Notes under the pieces: model-generated
Told to the model about the DNA's origin: nothing
The model's input: only the letters and a program-made list of their open reading frames with translations
Database searches by the model: none
Shown: positions 15,696 to 28,821 of the stretch, piece after piece
Position numbering within the stretch: position 1 is the stretch's first letter
Layout: each line of letters starts with the position of its first letter
Made by a program: the position numbers and the translations under genes
Origin: Oleomonas cavernae
GTDB lineage: Bacteria > Pseudomonadota > Alphaproteobacteria > Zavarziniales > Zavarziniaceae
Reading direction: 5' to 3'
Assembly: GCF_003590945.1 (NCBI RefSeq)
Contig: NZ_QYUK01000011.1
Span: forward strand, 4,337,501 to 4,374,006
Length of the DNA stretch: 36,506 bases

Positions 15696-16703
15696 ATGGC
15701 GACCAGGGTGGCGATCAACGGCTTTGGCCGGATCGGACGCAATATCCTTCGGGCGATCATCGATTCCGGGCGCAGCGATATCGAGATCGTGGCGATCAAC
15801 GATCTGGGTTTCGTGGAAACCACCGCGCATTTGCTGCGCTATGATTCGATCCATGGCCGCTTTCCCGGTGAAGTCCTGGTCGACCGGAACCGGTTGATCG
15901 TCAACGGCGCGCCGATCGCGGTTACCCAGTATCTGAAACCTGAAGAGTTGCCGCACGGGGCGATGGCGATCGACATCGTCTTCGAATGCACGGGCTATTT
16001 CGCCAGCCGGGAAAAATCGGCCGTGCATCTGGCCGCCGGCGCCAAGCGGGTGCTGGTGTCGGCACCGGTCGATGATGCCGACATCACCATTGTCTACGGC
16101 GTCAATCACCAGGCCCTGAGGTCGGAACATCGGATCGTCTCAAACGCTTCCTGCACCACCAACTGCCTGGCACCGGTGGCCAAGGTGCTCAACGACGCGA
16201 TCGGCATCGACAAGGGCTTCATGACCACGGTGCACTCCTATACCAACGATCAGCCGTCGCTCGATCAGATGCACCGCGACCTCTATCGCGCCCGGGCCGC
16301 CGCCCTGTCCATGATTCCCACGGCGACAGGGGCCGCGCGGGCCGTCGGCCTGGTCCTGCCCGAGCTCAAGGGCAAGCTCGACGGCGTCGCCATTCGCGTG
16401 CCCACCCCCAATGTCTCGGTCATCGATCTAAAGGTCGTCACCAAGCGGGCGACCTCGGTCGAGGAGGTGAACGAGGTCATCAAGACTGCCGCCGCCGGCA
16501 GTCTGCGGGGCATTCTCGCCTATACCACCGCGCCCAACGTGTCGGTCGACTTCAACCAGGATCCCGCCTCGTCCACCGTCGCCCTGGATCAGACCAAGGT
16601 CCTGGGCGGGACGCTCGTGCGCATCATGAGCTGGTACGACAACGAGTGGGCCTTTTCCAATCGGATGAACGATACCGGCGCCGCCATGGCCAAGCTGATC
16701 TGA
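15696..16703 (+). CDS. gap: Type I glyceraldehyde-3-phosphate dehydrogenase
   Basis: A 335-residue GAPDH. NAD(P)-binding GFGRIGRN is at residues 9-16, the catalytic Cys153 lies in SNASCTTN, and the C-terminal [13 protein letters not shown] motif is intact. It interconverts glyceraldehyde-3-phosphate and 1,3-bisphosphoglycerate. Its divergent pairing with cbbR suggests the Calvin-cycle (reductive) isoform, although no RubisCO or other cbb gene is in the window. Coenzyme preference cannot be fixed: the residue after the second strand is Asp (INDLG), which favours NAD. It converges on a DUF2182 gene whose reading frame runs into its 3' end. Confidence 0.95.
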   Translation: MATRVAINGFGRIGRNILRAIIDSGRSDIEIVAINDLGFVETTAHLLRYDSIHGRFPGEVLVDRNRLIVNGAPIAVTQYLKPEELPHGAMAIDIVFECTGYFASREKSAVHLAAGAKRVLVSAPVDDADITIVYGVNHQALRSEHRIVSNASCTTNCLAPVAKVLNDAIGIDKGFMTTVHSYTNDQPSLDQMHRDLYRARAAALSMIPTATGAARAVGLVLPELKGKLDGVAIRVPTPNVSVIDLKVVTKRATSVEEVNEVIKTAAAGSLRGILAYTTAPNVSVDFNQDPASSTVALDQTKVLGGTLVRIMSWYDNEWAFSNRMNDTGAAMAKLI

Positions 16704-17423
16704 GCCGTCGGACCGGCGGCGCGGCGTGTCGGCTGCCGCACGGTGTGACCGGGCCGGGGCCTCCCGCTCCACCAGGAGCAGGAGCGAGACGGCCGCCATC
16801 AGCGGCACATGCGCCCCGGTCACGACGAGCGGGACCAGCATCAGGGCCCAGCAGGCGCCGACGCACCAGACCCCGATGGCCAGCCCGTAGCGCAGGCAGT
16901 CCCGGTCCGCCGCCAGGCCGAAGCTGGCCAGCGCGGGCCGCCAATGGCATCGATCGAGGCAGGCCTGCTTCGCCGGCGCAACCTGCCACAACAGGGCGAT
17001 CGCCCCGGCCACGACCGGCCCAAGCCACCAGGAGCCGCCGGCCAGCGCCTGCAGGGCGATCGCGGCCGCCACCAGGGCCATTCCCGACACCATCCAGACG
17101 GCCAGGTAGGCGAGCGCGAAGACGACGATCGCGCGCAGCCGGCGCCCGGCCGGGCGGCCACCCCAAAGATGGGCCACCGGCCGGGCGAGCAGCGGCGGCA
17201 TCATGGCCAGCAGCATCAGCAGCCAAGCCTGAGCCGTCTGCGCCGGCGGGTTGAGGAGGAACAGCAACTCCAGCCTCTGCCAGTCCCAGGCCGGAAAATA
17301 GCCGGCGGCGGCACCGCAGAAACCCTGCCCCGTGCGCCAGCCGCCGGTGCCGAGCAACGCAGCCCATCCCATCAGGCTGACGGTCAGCAACGGCAGCCAA
17401 ACGTCTTTACGCACCTGCGGCAT
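16428..17423 (-). CDS. DUF2182 predicted metal-binding membrane protein, odd C-terminus
   Basis: A polytopic membrane protein of the DUF2182 family, function unknown. Family features are the first helix with GWAALLG, the [13 protein letters not shown] segment, and later helices ending [12 protein letters not shown] near residue 223. The genuine protein probably ends soon after that: the rest of the frame (to 16428) is hydrophilic and antisense to the 3' end of gap, with no family resemblance. A small lesion that removed the normal stop is likely. The ATG at 17423 is the start. It is divergent from coxM across 489 bp. Confidence 0.65.
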   Translation of the reverse strand: MPQVRKDVWLPLLTVSLMGWAALLGTGGWRTGQGFCGAAAGYFPAWDWQRLELLFLLNPPAQTAQAWLLMLLAMMPPLLARPVAHLWGGRPAGRRLRAIVVFALAYLAVWMVSGMALVAAAIALQALAGGSWWLGPVVAGAIALLWQVAPAKQACLDRCHWRPALASFGLAADRDCLRYGLAIGVWCVGACWALMLVPLVVTGAHVPLMAAVSLLLLVEREAPARSHRAAADTPRRRSDGSDQLGHGGAGIVHPIGKGPLVVVPAHDAHERPAQDLGLIQGDGGRGGILVEVDRHVGRGGIGENAPQTAGGGSLDDLVHLLDRGRPLGDDL

Positions 17424-17912
17424 GAGCGTTTCCCCATGGTCTATCGGCCGGCGGCTTCGATCGTTCAGGCCGGATCGGCAGTCTTGTTTCCGATCCCAAG
17501 GCAGGCAACCTGCTCAAGCACGAACGGCGCCGGCAAGTCGCGAACGGCGATGGCGGCGCACGAACGGCGGCCCGCCCGGCCCGCCCGGCCTGGCGGCTGC
17601 GGCAGGCGGCCCGATGACGCGATGCATCATGTGGCGTGCGCCGCCCGGGCCTGGCCGGCGTCCATGCCGCCGTTGATGAAAGGCGGGCGGCCGCCCGGCG
17701 CATTTCGTTCACGCAGACCGGCATTCAGCGCGCCAACCGCGGCATTGGTGAATCCGCAATTGATGCTGCGGCGCGGGGAGGGCGACCGTTGCCTCGAACG
17801 CGAAACAGGCTCGACCGACCCCGAACGGCTTCGATAAGGGGGCACGCCTGTCCAGCCAAACAAACAGAGCGGATCGAGCGGTCTTCGCTGCGCCTGGGGA
17901 GGTAAACAAACA
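17424..17912. promoter_or_regulatory. Upstream region of the cox locus
   Basis: A 489-bp region with no credible gene, lying between the divergent DUF2182 gene and coxM. It contains the 20-bp-spaced repeat array at 17521-17569 and a fourth copy of its core at 17822-17829. CGAACGCG near 17797 is a partial copy. The coxM leader ends in GGGGAGGTAAACAAACA before the ATG, a strong Shine-Dalgarno. No consensus sigma-70 or sigma-54 promoter is evident. Confidence 0.6.
17521..17569 (-). promoter_or_regulatory. Three 9-bp direct repeats, exact 20-bp period (LytTR-like sites)
   Basis: CGAACGGCG occurs at 17521-17529, 17541-17549 and 17561-17569. Read on the minus strand, the repeats give GCCGTTCGT, GCCGTTCGC and GCCGTTCGT. 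These match 8, 7 and 8 of 9 positions of the LytTR consensus as I recall it ([TA][AC][CA]GTTN[AG][TG]). Pairs of about 9-bp direct repeats two helical turns apart are how LytTR proteins bind. The MHYT-LytTR gene at 30043 in the same locus is the natural candidate, but binding is inferred. Confidence 0.5.
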
Positions 17913-18779
17913 ATGATTCCCGGTTCATTCCAGTATTACCGGCCAGCGTCCGTCACGGACGCGGTCAAGCTTCTGGCCGATCTAGGGGACGACGCCCGGC
18001 CGCTGGCCGGCGGGCACAGCCTGATCCCGATGATGAAGCTGCGCATGGCCAATCCCGAACACCTGGTCGATCTCGGCGGCATCGCCGATCTGAAGGGTAT
18101 CCGGCAGGCCGGCGGGCGGATCGAGATCGGGGCGATGACGACGCAGGCCGAACTGATCGCCTCGGACCTGCTGGGCCAGGCCGCGCCGATCATCAAGGAG
18201 ACTTCCCTGCTGATCGCCGATCCGCAGGTTCGCTATTGCGGCACCCTGGGCGGCAATGTCGCCAACGGCGACCCCGGCAACGACATGCCGGCCGTGATGA
18301 TGGCGCTCGACGCCCGCTACCACGTCATCGGCGCCGCCGGCACGCGCGAGATCGCGGCCCGCAGCTTCTACCAGGGCGCCTACTACACCGCCCTCGAACC
18401 GGGCGAGATGGTGACGGCGATCTCCTTCGCGCCGCCGCCGGCCGGGCACGGCTGCGCCTATGAGAAGCTGAAGCGCAAGATCGGTGACTACGCCACCGCC
18501 GCCGCCGCGGTCATCCTGACCCTCGCGGGCGGCAAGGTCAGCCACTGCGCGATCACCCTGACCAACGTCTCGGAAACGCCGTTGCTGGCCGAGGCCGCGG
18601 CAAGGCATGTCATCGGCTCTCGCCTGGAGCCCGACGTGCTCGCCCGGGCCGTCGCCGCGGCCGAGGCGATCACCGACCCGGCGACCGACGGCCGCGGGCC
18701 TGCGGTCTACCGCACCAAGATGGCCGGCATCATGGTCAGGCGTGCGCTCGAACGCGCCGCCGCCCGCGCTGCCGCCTGA
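17913..18779 (+). CDS. coxM: Aerobic CO dehydrogenase medium (FAD) subunit
   Basis: A 288-residue flavoprotein subunit of Mo-Cu CO dehydrogenase. The FAD-binding motifs of the family are present: [15 protein letters not shown] near residue 32 and [17 protein letters not shown] near residue 111. Electrons from the small subunit's clusters reach the quinone pool through this FAD. It is the first gene of the order M-S-L, as in other cox clusters. GGGAGGTAAACAAACA precedes the ATG. The gap to coxS is 29 nt. Confidence 0.95.
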   Translation: MIPGSFQYYRPASVTDAVKLLADLGDDARPLAGGHSLIPMMKLRMANPEHLVDLGGIADLKGIRQAGGRIEIGAMTTQAELIASDLLGQAAPIIKETSLLIADPQVRYCGTLGGNVANGDPGNDMPAVMMALDARYHVIGAAGTREIAARSFYQGAYYTALEPGEMVTAISFAPPPAGHGCAYEKLKRKIGDYATAAAAVILTLAGGKVSHCAITLTNVSETPLLAEAAARHVIGSRLEPDVLARAVAAAEAITDPATDGRGPAVYRTKMAGIMVRRALERAAARAAA

Positions 18780-18808
18780 CCCCCAACGAGACAGACAAGG
18801 ACAGATCC

Positions 18809-19305
18809 ATGGCAAAAGTTCACGTCCAGATGACGGTGAACGGGGAGGCGGTCGAAGGGCTGGTCGAGCCCCGCACCCTGCTCATCCACTTCATCCGCGA
18901 ACAGCTCAACCTGACCGGTGCCCATATCGGCTGCGACACCTCCCATTGCGGGGCCTGCACGGTCGATCTCGACGGCCTGTCGGTGAAGAGCTGCACCCGC
19001 TTCGCCGTCCAGGCCAACGGCGGCACGGTGACCACCGTCGAGGGCATGGCCGGCGCCGACGGCACCTTGCATGCGTTGCAGGAAGGCTTCCGCATGATGC
19101 ACGGCCTGCAGTGCGGCTTCTGCACCCCCGGCATGATCATGCGGGCCCACCGGCTGCTGCAGGAGAACCCCGATCCGACCGAAGCCGAGATCCGTTTCGG
19201 CATCGCGGGCAACCTCTGCCGCTGCACCGGTTACCAGAACATCGTCAAAGCCATTCAATATGCAGCCGCCAAGATCAACGGCGTGCCCTTCGTGGAGGCC
19301 GCGGA

Positions 19306-19309
<4 letters not shown>
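18809..19309 (+). CDS. coxS: Aerobic CO dehydrogenase small (2x[2Fe-2S]) subunit
   Basis: A 166-residue iron-sulfur subunit. The proximal ferredoxin-like cluster uses C42, C47, C50 and C62; the cluster nearer the Mo site uses C102, C105, C137 and C139 (CGFCTPGM and CRCTGY). These positions equal those in Oligotropha carboxidovorans CoxS. The stop codon overlaps the coxL start (ATGA at 19306-19309), indicating coupled translation of the two subunits. Confidence 0.96.
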
Positions 19310-21726
<2,417 letters not shown>

Positions 21727-21732
21727 GCGGCT

Positions 21733-21760
21733 GGTGGACGGCCCCGCGGGGCCGTCCACC
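21733..21760. repeat. 28-bp perfect palindrome after coxL
   Basis: Two 14-nt halves (21733-21746 and 21747-21760) are exact reverse complements; the left half is GGTGGACGGCCCCG. It begins 6 nt after the coxL stop and lies in the 108-bp gap before coxD. No T-run follows, so full termination is unlikely. It may stabilise the coxMSL message or reduce read-through into the maturation genes. Confidence 0.75.
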
Positions 21761-21834
21761 GCGCTGTCGACTGCCTGACCGGGCGCCCTGCGCCCGCGGG
21801 AAACCTGCGCCTTCTTTTTGGACGACCTGTGACG

Positions 21835-22713
21835 ATGACCGACCGCAACACCATTTCCCAGCGCCTCGCCCAGGCCGGCTATGTCGCCGATCGCGACCTT
21901 GCCACCGCGCTGTGGCTGATGGATCTGTTGCAGCGCCCGTTGCTGCTCGAAGGGGCGGCCGGGGTGGGCAAGACCGCGGTTGCCCAGGCCTTGGCGCAGG
22001 TCCACGGCGCCCACCTGATCCGCCTGCAATGCTACGAGGGGCTGGACCAGAACGCCGCCCTCTACGAATGGAACTACCAGCGCCAGATCCTGGCGCTGAA
22101 GGTGCGCGAGACCAGCGGCCAGGCCGCCGCGGCGATCGAGGCGGAAATATTCTCCGAGGCCTATCTGCTCGAGCGCCCGCTCCTGGCCGCGATCCGCAGT
22201 GAAACCCCCATCGTCCTGCTGATCGACGAGGTGGACCGGGCGGACGAGGAATTCGAGGCCCTGCTGCTCGAAGTCCTGTCCGACTTCCAGGTCACCATCC
22301 CGGAACTCGGCACCCTCAAGGCGCGGTCGATCCCGCGCGTGGTGCTGACCTCGAACGGCACGCGGGAGCTGTCGGACGCGCTGCGCCGGCGCTGCCTGTT
22401 CCATTTCGTCGATTTCCCCGACGTCGATCGCGAGGCCGCCATCATCAAGGCGCGCCTGCCCGCCATCGATGCCACCCTGGCATTGCAGGCGGCCCGCTTC
22501 GTCGCGGCCATCCGCAAGGAAGAGCTGCGCAAGGTGCCGGGCGTCGCCGAGACGCTCGATTTCGTCGCCGCCCTAACCGGCATGGGAATCGACGACATCC
22601 GCCGCGACGCCGAGGCGGTCTACGACCTGCTCACCGCCCTGCTGAAGACCCACGAGGATCACGCCGCGATCGGCCTCGAAGTGGTCGAACGCCTGGTTCA
22701 CAAGGTGGCATGA
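21835..22713 (+). CDS. coxD: CoxD, MoxR-type AAA+ ATPase
   Basis: A 292-residue AAA+ ATPase of the MoxR/CoxD type with Walker A GAAGVGKT (about residue 42), Walker B VLLIDEVDRAD and sensor-1 VLTSNGTRELSD. In Oligotropha, CoxD is needed to insert sulfur and copper into the [CuSMoO2] centre. ATG 21835 or an in-frame GTG at 21829 could be the start; neither has a strong Shine-Dalgarno. coxE begins 4 nt after its stop. Confidence 0.9.
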   Translation: MTDRNTISQRLAQAGYVADRDLATALWLMDLLQRPLLLEGAAGVGKTAVAQALAQVHGAHLIRLQCYEGLDQNAALYEWNYQRQILALKVRETSGQAAAAIEAEIFSEAYLLERPLLAAIRSETPIVLLIDEVDRADEEFEALLLEVLSDFQVTIPELGTLKARSIPRVVLTSNGTRELSDALRRRCLFHFVDFPDVDREAAIIKARLPAIDATLALQAARFVAAIRKEELRKVPGVAETLDFVAALTGMGIDDIRRDAEAVYDLLTALLKTHEDHAAIGLEVVERLVHKVA

Positions 22714-22717
22714 GACC

Positions 22718-23935
22718 ATGGACGTCTGTTCAACCGAACGATCAGAAGGCAAGGCGCCGCCGGCCGTCGACGCGGGTGCGCTGATAAGGCGCCGGCTCTC
22801 CGGCTTCGTCCAGGTGCTGCGCGACAACGGCTTCGCGGTCGGGCTGGGCGAGACGGCCGACGCCCTGCGGCTGCTTGCTGCCGCCGATCTGGGAAACCGG
22901 GCGGCACTGCTGGCGGGCTTGCGGGCCTTGCTGGCGTCCCGCCGCTCGGACTGGGAGAAATTCGCGGCCCTGTTCGATGCCTATTGGTTCGCCCGGCACC
23001 TGCGCGATGGTGCAAGGATCGCCGATCCGCGGCCGCGCCGCGGCGGGCCGCGCATGATGGTGACGGCCGACGATGGCCCCGAGTCCGGCACCGATGCCAT
23101 CCTGCGGACCGAACGACGGCCGGATGGCGAGGGTGACGACGCCCCGGCCGCGGGCCACGAGCGGGGCGGCACGTCCGACCAGGAACGCCTGGCGCGCACC
23201 GATTTCCGGCATATCCTCGACCCGGTGGAACGGGAACGGGTTCACGCCCTGGCGCGGCGCCTCGCCGCCGCGATGCGGGCCCGGCTGACCCGCCGCCACG
23301 AGGTTGCGCGCAACGGGTCGAAGATCGACCTGCGGCGCAGCCTGCATCGCAGCGTCGCCCGCGGCGGCCTGCCGCTCGAACTGGTCTATCGCCGCCGCCG
23401 CACCAAGCCGCTGAAACTGGTGATCCTGCTCGATGCCTCGGGCTCGATGAGTCCCTATGTGACCGTCTTCGTCCGCTTCATGCACGGCGTGCTGGACAGC
23501 TTCCGCCAGGCGGCGGCCTTCGTCTTCCACACACGCCTCGCCGACGTGACCGACGCCATGCGGGAAAAGGATCCGCAACGGGCGGTCGACCGCCTCGGCC
23601 TGATGGCCCAGGGGGTCGGCGGCGGCACCAGGATCGGCGCCTGCCTCGCCACCTTCAACCGCTGGCACGCCGCCCGTATCATTCATTCCCGCACCGCCGT
23701 GCTGATCGTCTCGGACGGTTACGACACCGGCGAACCCGCCCAACTGGCAAGCGAGATGGCGGCACTGCGCCGCCGTTGCCGGCGGATCGCCTGGCTCAAC
23801 CCCATGATCGGCTGGCACGGCTACGAGCCCGTGGCGGCGGGCATGCGGGCGGCGCTGCCCTATGTCGATCTCTTCGCGCCGGCCCACAGTATCGAGAGCC
23901 TCGAGGCGCTCGAACCCTACCTGGCGCGGCTGTGA
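22718..23935 (+). CDS. coxE: CoxE, von Willebrand A-domain maturation factor
   Basis: A 405-residue protein whose C-terminal half is a VWA domain with a MIDAS DASGS motif (VILLDASGSMSPY). The N-terminal half has RRRLSGFVQVLRDNGFAVGLGETADALR, typical of CoxE. In Oligotropha, CoxE acts with the CoxD ATPase to supply copper to the active site. The start is 4 nt after coxD. A variable, charged linker lies at about residues 100-165. Confidence 0.92.
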   Translation: MDVCSTERSEGKAPPAVDAGALIRRRLSGFVQVLRDNGFAVGLGETADALRLLAAADLGNRAALLAGLRALLASRRSDWEKFAALFDAYWFARHLRDGARIADPRPRRGGPRMMVTADDGPESGTDAILRTERRPDGEGDDAPAAGHERGGTSDQERLARTDFRHILDPVERERVHALARRLAAAMRARLTRRHEVARNGSKIDLRRSLHRSVARGGLPLELVYRRRRTKPLKLVILLDASGSMSPYVTVFVRFMHGVLDSFRQAAAFVFHTRLADVTDAMREKDPQRAVDRLGLMAQGVGGGTRIGACLATFNRWHAARIIHSRTAVLIVSDGYDTGEPAQLASEMAALRRRCRRIAWLNPMIGWHGYEPVAAGMRAALPYVDLFAPAHSIESLEALEPYLARL

Positions 23936-23951
23936 CCGGAGGATTGGCCCG

Positions 23952-24791
23952 ATGACGACGCCCGACGTCCTCGACCTGATGCATGACCTGCAGGCGCGTG
24001 AGACGCCGTTTGCCGTGGCGACCGTGGTTCGCACCGCGTCGGTGACTGCGGCCAAGGCCGGGGCCAAGGCACTGATCCTGGGCGACGGCACGGTCGCTGC
24101 CGGCTGGGTCGGCGGCGGTTGCGCGCGGGGTGCCACGCTTTCGGCCGCCCGGGAGGCCCTGGCCGACGGCTGCCCGCGCCTGGTCTCGATCCAGCCCGAC
24201 GACATGCTGCACGAGATCGGCGTGCGCAACGGCGAAACCCGCGACGGGGTCCGTTACGCCCACAACATGTGCCCCAGCCAGGGCACGATGGATATTTTCG
24301 TCGAACCCGTTCTGCCGCGGCCCCAACTGGTGGTGCTGGGCGCCTCGCCGGTGGCGCGGGTGCTGGTCGCGACCGCCGGGCAGTTCGGCTTCCGGGTGAC
24401 TGCCGCCGCCCCCGCCCGCAGCCACGGCGAGCTTGCCGCCGCCGACCATCTGATCGATGGCTTCGACCTGCCGCCGTCGAGCGGCCCCCGCTTCCTCGTC
24501 GTCTCGACCCAGAGCGCCGGGGATCTGGCGGCATTGACCGCCGCCGTCGCGGGCAAGGCGCCATACCTGGCCTTCGTCGGCTCCCGGCGCAAGATCGCCA
24601 GCCTGCTCGAGGACCTGCGCGGCGCCGGCATCGCCGAGGAAAGCCTGGCCGCGATCAAGGCCCCGGCCGGTCTCGATATCGGTGCCGTTACGCCCGAGGA
24701 AATTGCCCTGTCGATCCTGGCGGAGGTGATCGCGATCCGCCGCCGCGGGCCTCTACCCCAACCGAGCCAACAGAAGAAGGACACCAACTGA
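23952..24791 (+). CDS. coxF: CoxF, XdhC/CoxI-family maturation protein
   Basis: A 279-residue XdhC/CoxI-family protein. The N-terminal XdhC domain has TVVRTASVTAAKAGAKALI and GWVGGGCARG. The C-terminal Rossmann-like domain has LVVLGASPVARVLV and AFVGSRRK, then DIGAVTPEEIALSILAEVIA. XdhC-type proteins bind the molybdopterin cofactor, protect it and help insert it. Conserved MCPSQGTMDIFVEP is typical of CoxF. ATG 23952 follows GGAGGATTGG, 16 nt after coxE. Confidence 0.85.
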   Translation: MTTPDVLDLMHDLQARETPFAVATVVRTASVTAAKAGAKALILGDGTVAAGWVGGGCARGATLSAAREALADGCPRLVSIQPDDMLHEIGVRNGETRDGVRYAHNMCPSQGTMDIFVEPVLPRPQLVVLGASPVARVLVATAGQFGFRVTAAAPARSHGELAAADHLIDGFDLPPSSGPRFLVVSTQSAGDLAALTAAVAGKAPYLAFVGSRRKIASLLEDLRGAGIAEESLAAIKAPAGLDIGAVTPEEIALSILAEVIAIRRRGPLPQPSQQKKDTN

Positions 24792-24792
24792 A

Positions 24793-25365
24793 ATGGAAAT
24801 GATCGGTGCTCAACGCGTCAACGCCCCGCAGCAAGCCGTCTGGGAGGCCCTCAACGATACCGAGGTGCTGCGGCAGTGCATCCCCGGCTGCGAGTCGATC
24901 ACCCGGGTGAGCCCCACCAACCTGGAAGCCCTGGTCACCCTGCGCATCGGCCCGGTGAAGACCTCGTTCAAGGGCGCGGTCACCCTCTCGGACATCAATC
25001 CGCCCAACGGCTATACGATCAAGGGCGAGGGCAACGGCGGGTCGGCGGGCCAGGCCAGGGGTGGTGCCAAAGTCTGGCTGGTGCGCGAAGGCGGCGCCAC
25101 GGTCCTCAACTACGCGGTCAATGCCGAGGTGAGCGGCAAGCTCGCCCAGCTTGGGGCGCGGCTCATCGATGCCACCGCCAAGAAGCTGGCGGACGACTTT
25201 TTCGAGAAGCTGGGCGACATCGTTGCCCCGCCCACCGCCGAGGTGCTGGCGATCCGCGAAGCCCGGGGCCCGTTCATCTGGCGCCTGATCAAGGCCCTGG
25301 TGCGCGGCATCAGGCGCCTATTGGGCGGCGGCACGTCCAAGCCGACCGGCAATCCGGCCGGCTGA
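24793..25365 (+). CDS. coxG: CoxG, SRPBCC-fold membrane recruitment protein
   Basis: A 190-residue CoxG with an SRPBCC lipid-binding-like domain (MIGAQRVNAPQQAVWEALND, CIPGCESI, GPVKTSFKGAVTLSD, SGKLAQLGARLID). A basic/hydrophobic C-terminal tail with FIWRLIKALVRGIRRLLG could touch the membrane. CoxG-like proteins have been linked to membrane docking of CO dehydrogenase or delivery of quinone to it. The start is one base after the coxF stop, so they are co-translated. Confidence 0.92.
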   Translation: MEMIGAQRVNAPQQAVWEALNDTEVLRQCIPGCESITRVSPTNLEALVTLRIGPVKTSFKGAVTLSDINPPNGYTIKGEGNGGSAGQARGGAKVWLVREGGATVLNYAVNAEVSGKLAQLGARLIDATAKKLADDFFEKLGDIVAPPTAEVLAIREARGPFIWRLIKALVRGIRRLLGGGTSKPTGNPAG

Positions 25366-25408
25366 CGATCATGGCCGAAGCCATCACCAGCGCGCGCGGC
25401 AGGCCGTC

Positions 25409-26382
25409 ATGATCACGGATCGGGACGACATCCTGGGTCACGCCGTCCGCTGGGCGGAAAAGGACGGGATCGCCGCGCTGGCCACGGTGATCGAGACCTG
25501 GGGTTCCGCCCCGCGGCCGGCCGGCAGCCTGCTCGCGGCCAGCCGGGCCGGCACCTTCGTCGGCTCGGTCTCGGGTGGCTGTGTCGAGCGCGCGGTCATC
25601 GAGGCCGCGCACGAGGCCATGGACGACGAGCGGCACCGTGTTCTGTCCTTTGGTGTCGCCAATGCCGATGCCTGGGCGGCCGGCCTGGCCTGCGGGGGCC
25701 GTATCCGCGTCCTGGTCGAGCCGGTCCAGCCGGGCGCCGCCCTGGCGCAATTGCTCGGCGCGGTCGCCCACAAGCGCGCGGTGGTGCGGGAAACCGATCT
25801 CGATACCGGCCTTCAGACGCTGCGCTTTCCCGAGGGCGACGCCGCGGCCGCGACGGTATTGAACCGCGACCAGGCGGGCCTGAGCGAGGATGGGCGGATC
25901 TTCCGCAATCCTTTCAACCCGCCCCTGCGTCTGGTCCTGGTCGGCGCGGTTCACCTTGCCGAGCCGCTCACCCACATGGCGGCGCTGGCCGGTTATGCGG
26001 TCACCATCATCGATCCGCGCCGTGCCTTCGCCCGGGCCGAGCGTTTTGCCGGGGCCGCCCTGGAGATCGGTTGGCCGGCCGAGATCCTGCCGGATCTGGC
26101 GCTGGATAGCCGCACCGCCCTGATCACCCTGACCCATGATCCCAAGATCGACGACGACGCCCTGATCGCGGCCCTGCCGATGCCGCTGTTCTACCTCGGC
26201 GCCCTCGGCTCGGTCCGGACCCAGGCGGCGCGGCGCCAACGCCTGGCCCTGTCGGGTTTCGAAGAGGCAGCGCTGGCGCGCATCCGCGGCCCGGTCGGCC
26301 TCAACATCGGCGCGCGCAGCCCGGCCCAGATCGCCATCTCGATCCTGGCTGAAATGACGGCCGTCCAATGCGGGAGGGTGGC

Positions 26383-26386
<4 letters not shown>
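25409..26386 (+). CDS. coxI: CoxI-type XdhC-family protein
   Basis: A 325-residue second XdhC-family protein, distinct from CoxF. The XdhC domain has ATVIETWGSAPRPAGSLLA and GSVSGGCVERAVI; the Rossmann domain has LVLVGAVHLAEPLTHMA and YLGALGSVRTQAARRQRL, and the end has GLNIGARSPAQIAISILAEM. Assignment to CoxI rather than another XdhC paralogue rests on position and the CVERAVIE segment. Its stop overlaps the next start (ATGA at 26383), so it is coupled to the MoeA/MocA-like gene. Confidence 0.83.
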
Positions 26387-27992
<1,606 letters not shown>

Positions 27993-28065
27993 CAGTGATC
28001 GACGAGCTTCGCCGAGCGAAGGGCAGTGCGTAACCGGACCACAAGAGAGAAATCGGGAGGACTCA

Positions 28066-28721
28066 ATGATCAAGAGGGTGCTTTTACTGGCGTGCGCGAT
28101 CGTCGCGACGCTTGGCATGATAAACACGGTGCAGGCGGCGGAGCAGAGTCCGTGGCTGGTCCGCGGCCGGGTCCTGGCCGTGCTGCCCCAGGAGAGCGGG
28201 GACCTGCGGCTGGATACGGTCGGTCCGCTCGCGGGCGACGTCTCGATCGACGATTCGGTGGTGCCGGAACTCGATATCACCTATTTCCTGCTGCCGAATG
28301 TCGGCGTCGAGCTGATCCTCGGCACCACGCCGCACAGTGCGGCGGCGACCGATACCGTTCTCGGCCCAAGACCGACCTGGGCGATGTCTGGCTGCTGCCG
28401 CCGACCCTTCTGGTGCAATATCACTTTGCCCCCGAAGGCAAGATCCGCCCCTATGTCGGGGCCGGCGTCAACTACACGATCTTCTACGGCAAGGATGAGC
28501 CGAACGGAGTCTCGGTCGACTACGAGAACAATTTCGGCTGGGCCCTGCAGGCGGGCATCGATATCGCGCTCGCCGACCACTGGGCCTTGAACGTCGACGT
28601 CAAGCAGATATTCCTGTCGACCGATGTCACCGTGCGCGGGCTGACGGGTGCCGCCGCCATCCGTGCCGATGTCGATATCAACCCGCTGCTGATCGGCGTC
28701 GGCGTCGGTTACCGCTTCTGA
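28066..28721 (+). pseudogene. ompW: OmpW-family outer membrane protein, frameshifted
   Basis: A small eight-stranded beta-barrel porin-like protein. The signal peptide is MIKRVLLLACAIVATLGMINTVQA. The first half (WLVRGRVLAVLPQES, VPELDITYFLLPNVGVELILGTTPH) and the second half (TDLGDVWLLPPTLLVQYHF, YVGAGVNYT, NFGWALQAGIDIAL, GVGVGYRF ending in aromatic Phe) are both typical of OmpW. They lie in different frames. A single base is missing in the GGCCC run at 28363-28367, before AAG ACC GAC. OmpW barrels are linked to entry of small hydrophobic compounds. Its presence between cofactor genes of a cox cluster is unusual. Confidence 0.82.
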
Positions 28722-28724
28722 GGA

Positions 28725-28751
28725 CGTGGCCGGCGGGCGCCGCCGGCCACG
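28725..28751. terminator. Hairpin after ompW
   Basis: Perfect 12-bp arms CGTGGCCGGCGG (28725-28736) and CCGCCGGCCACG (28740-28751) with a GCG loop, starting 3 nt after the ompW stop. There is no T-run, so it could slow or stop transcription less efficiently than a classical terminator, or protect the mRNA end. Confidence 0.5.
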
Positions 28752-28821
28752 CACACCTGACTGATGCCCTCGACGCGCGAATGATCGCCGGCCGACCAGG
28801 CCGGCAACGATGGAATGAAAC

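Noticed and set aside
28752-28821. Molybdenum cofactor riboswitch before moaA
   Set aside because: The leader between the ompW hairpin and moaA is only about 70 nt and shows no long conserved multi-stem structure.
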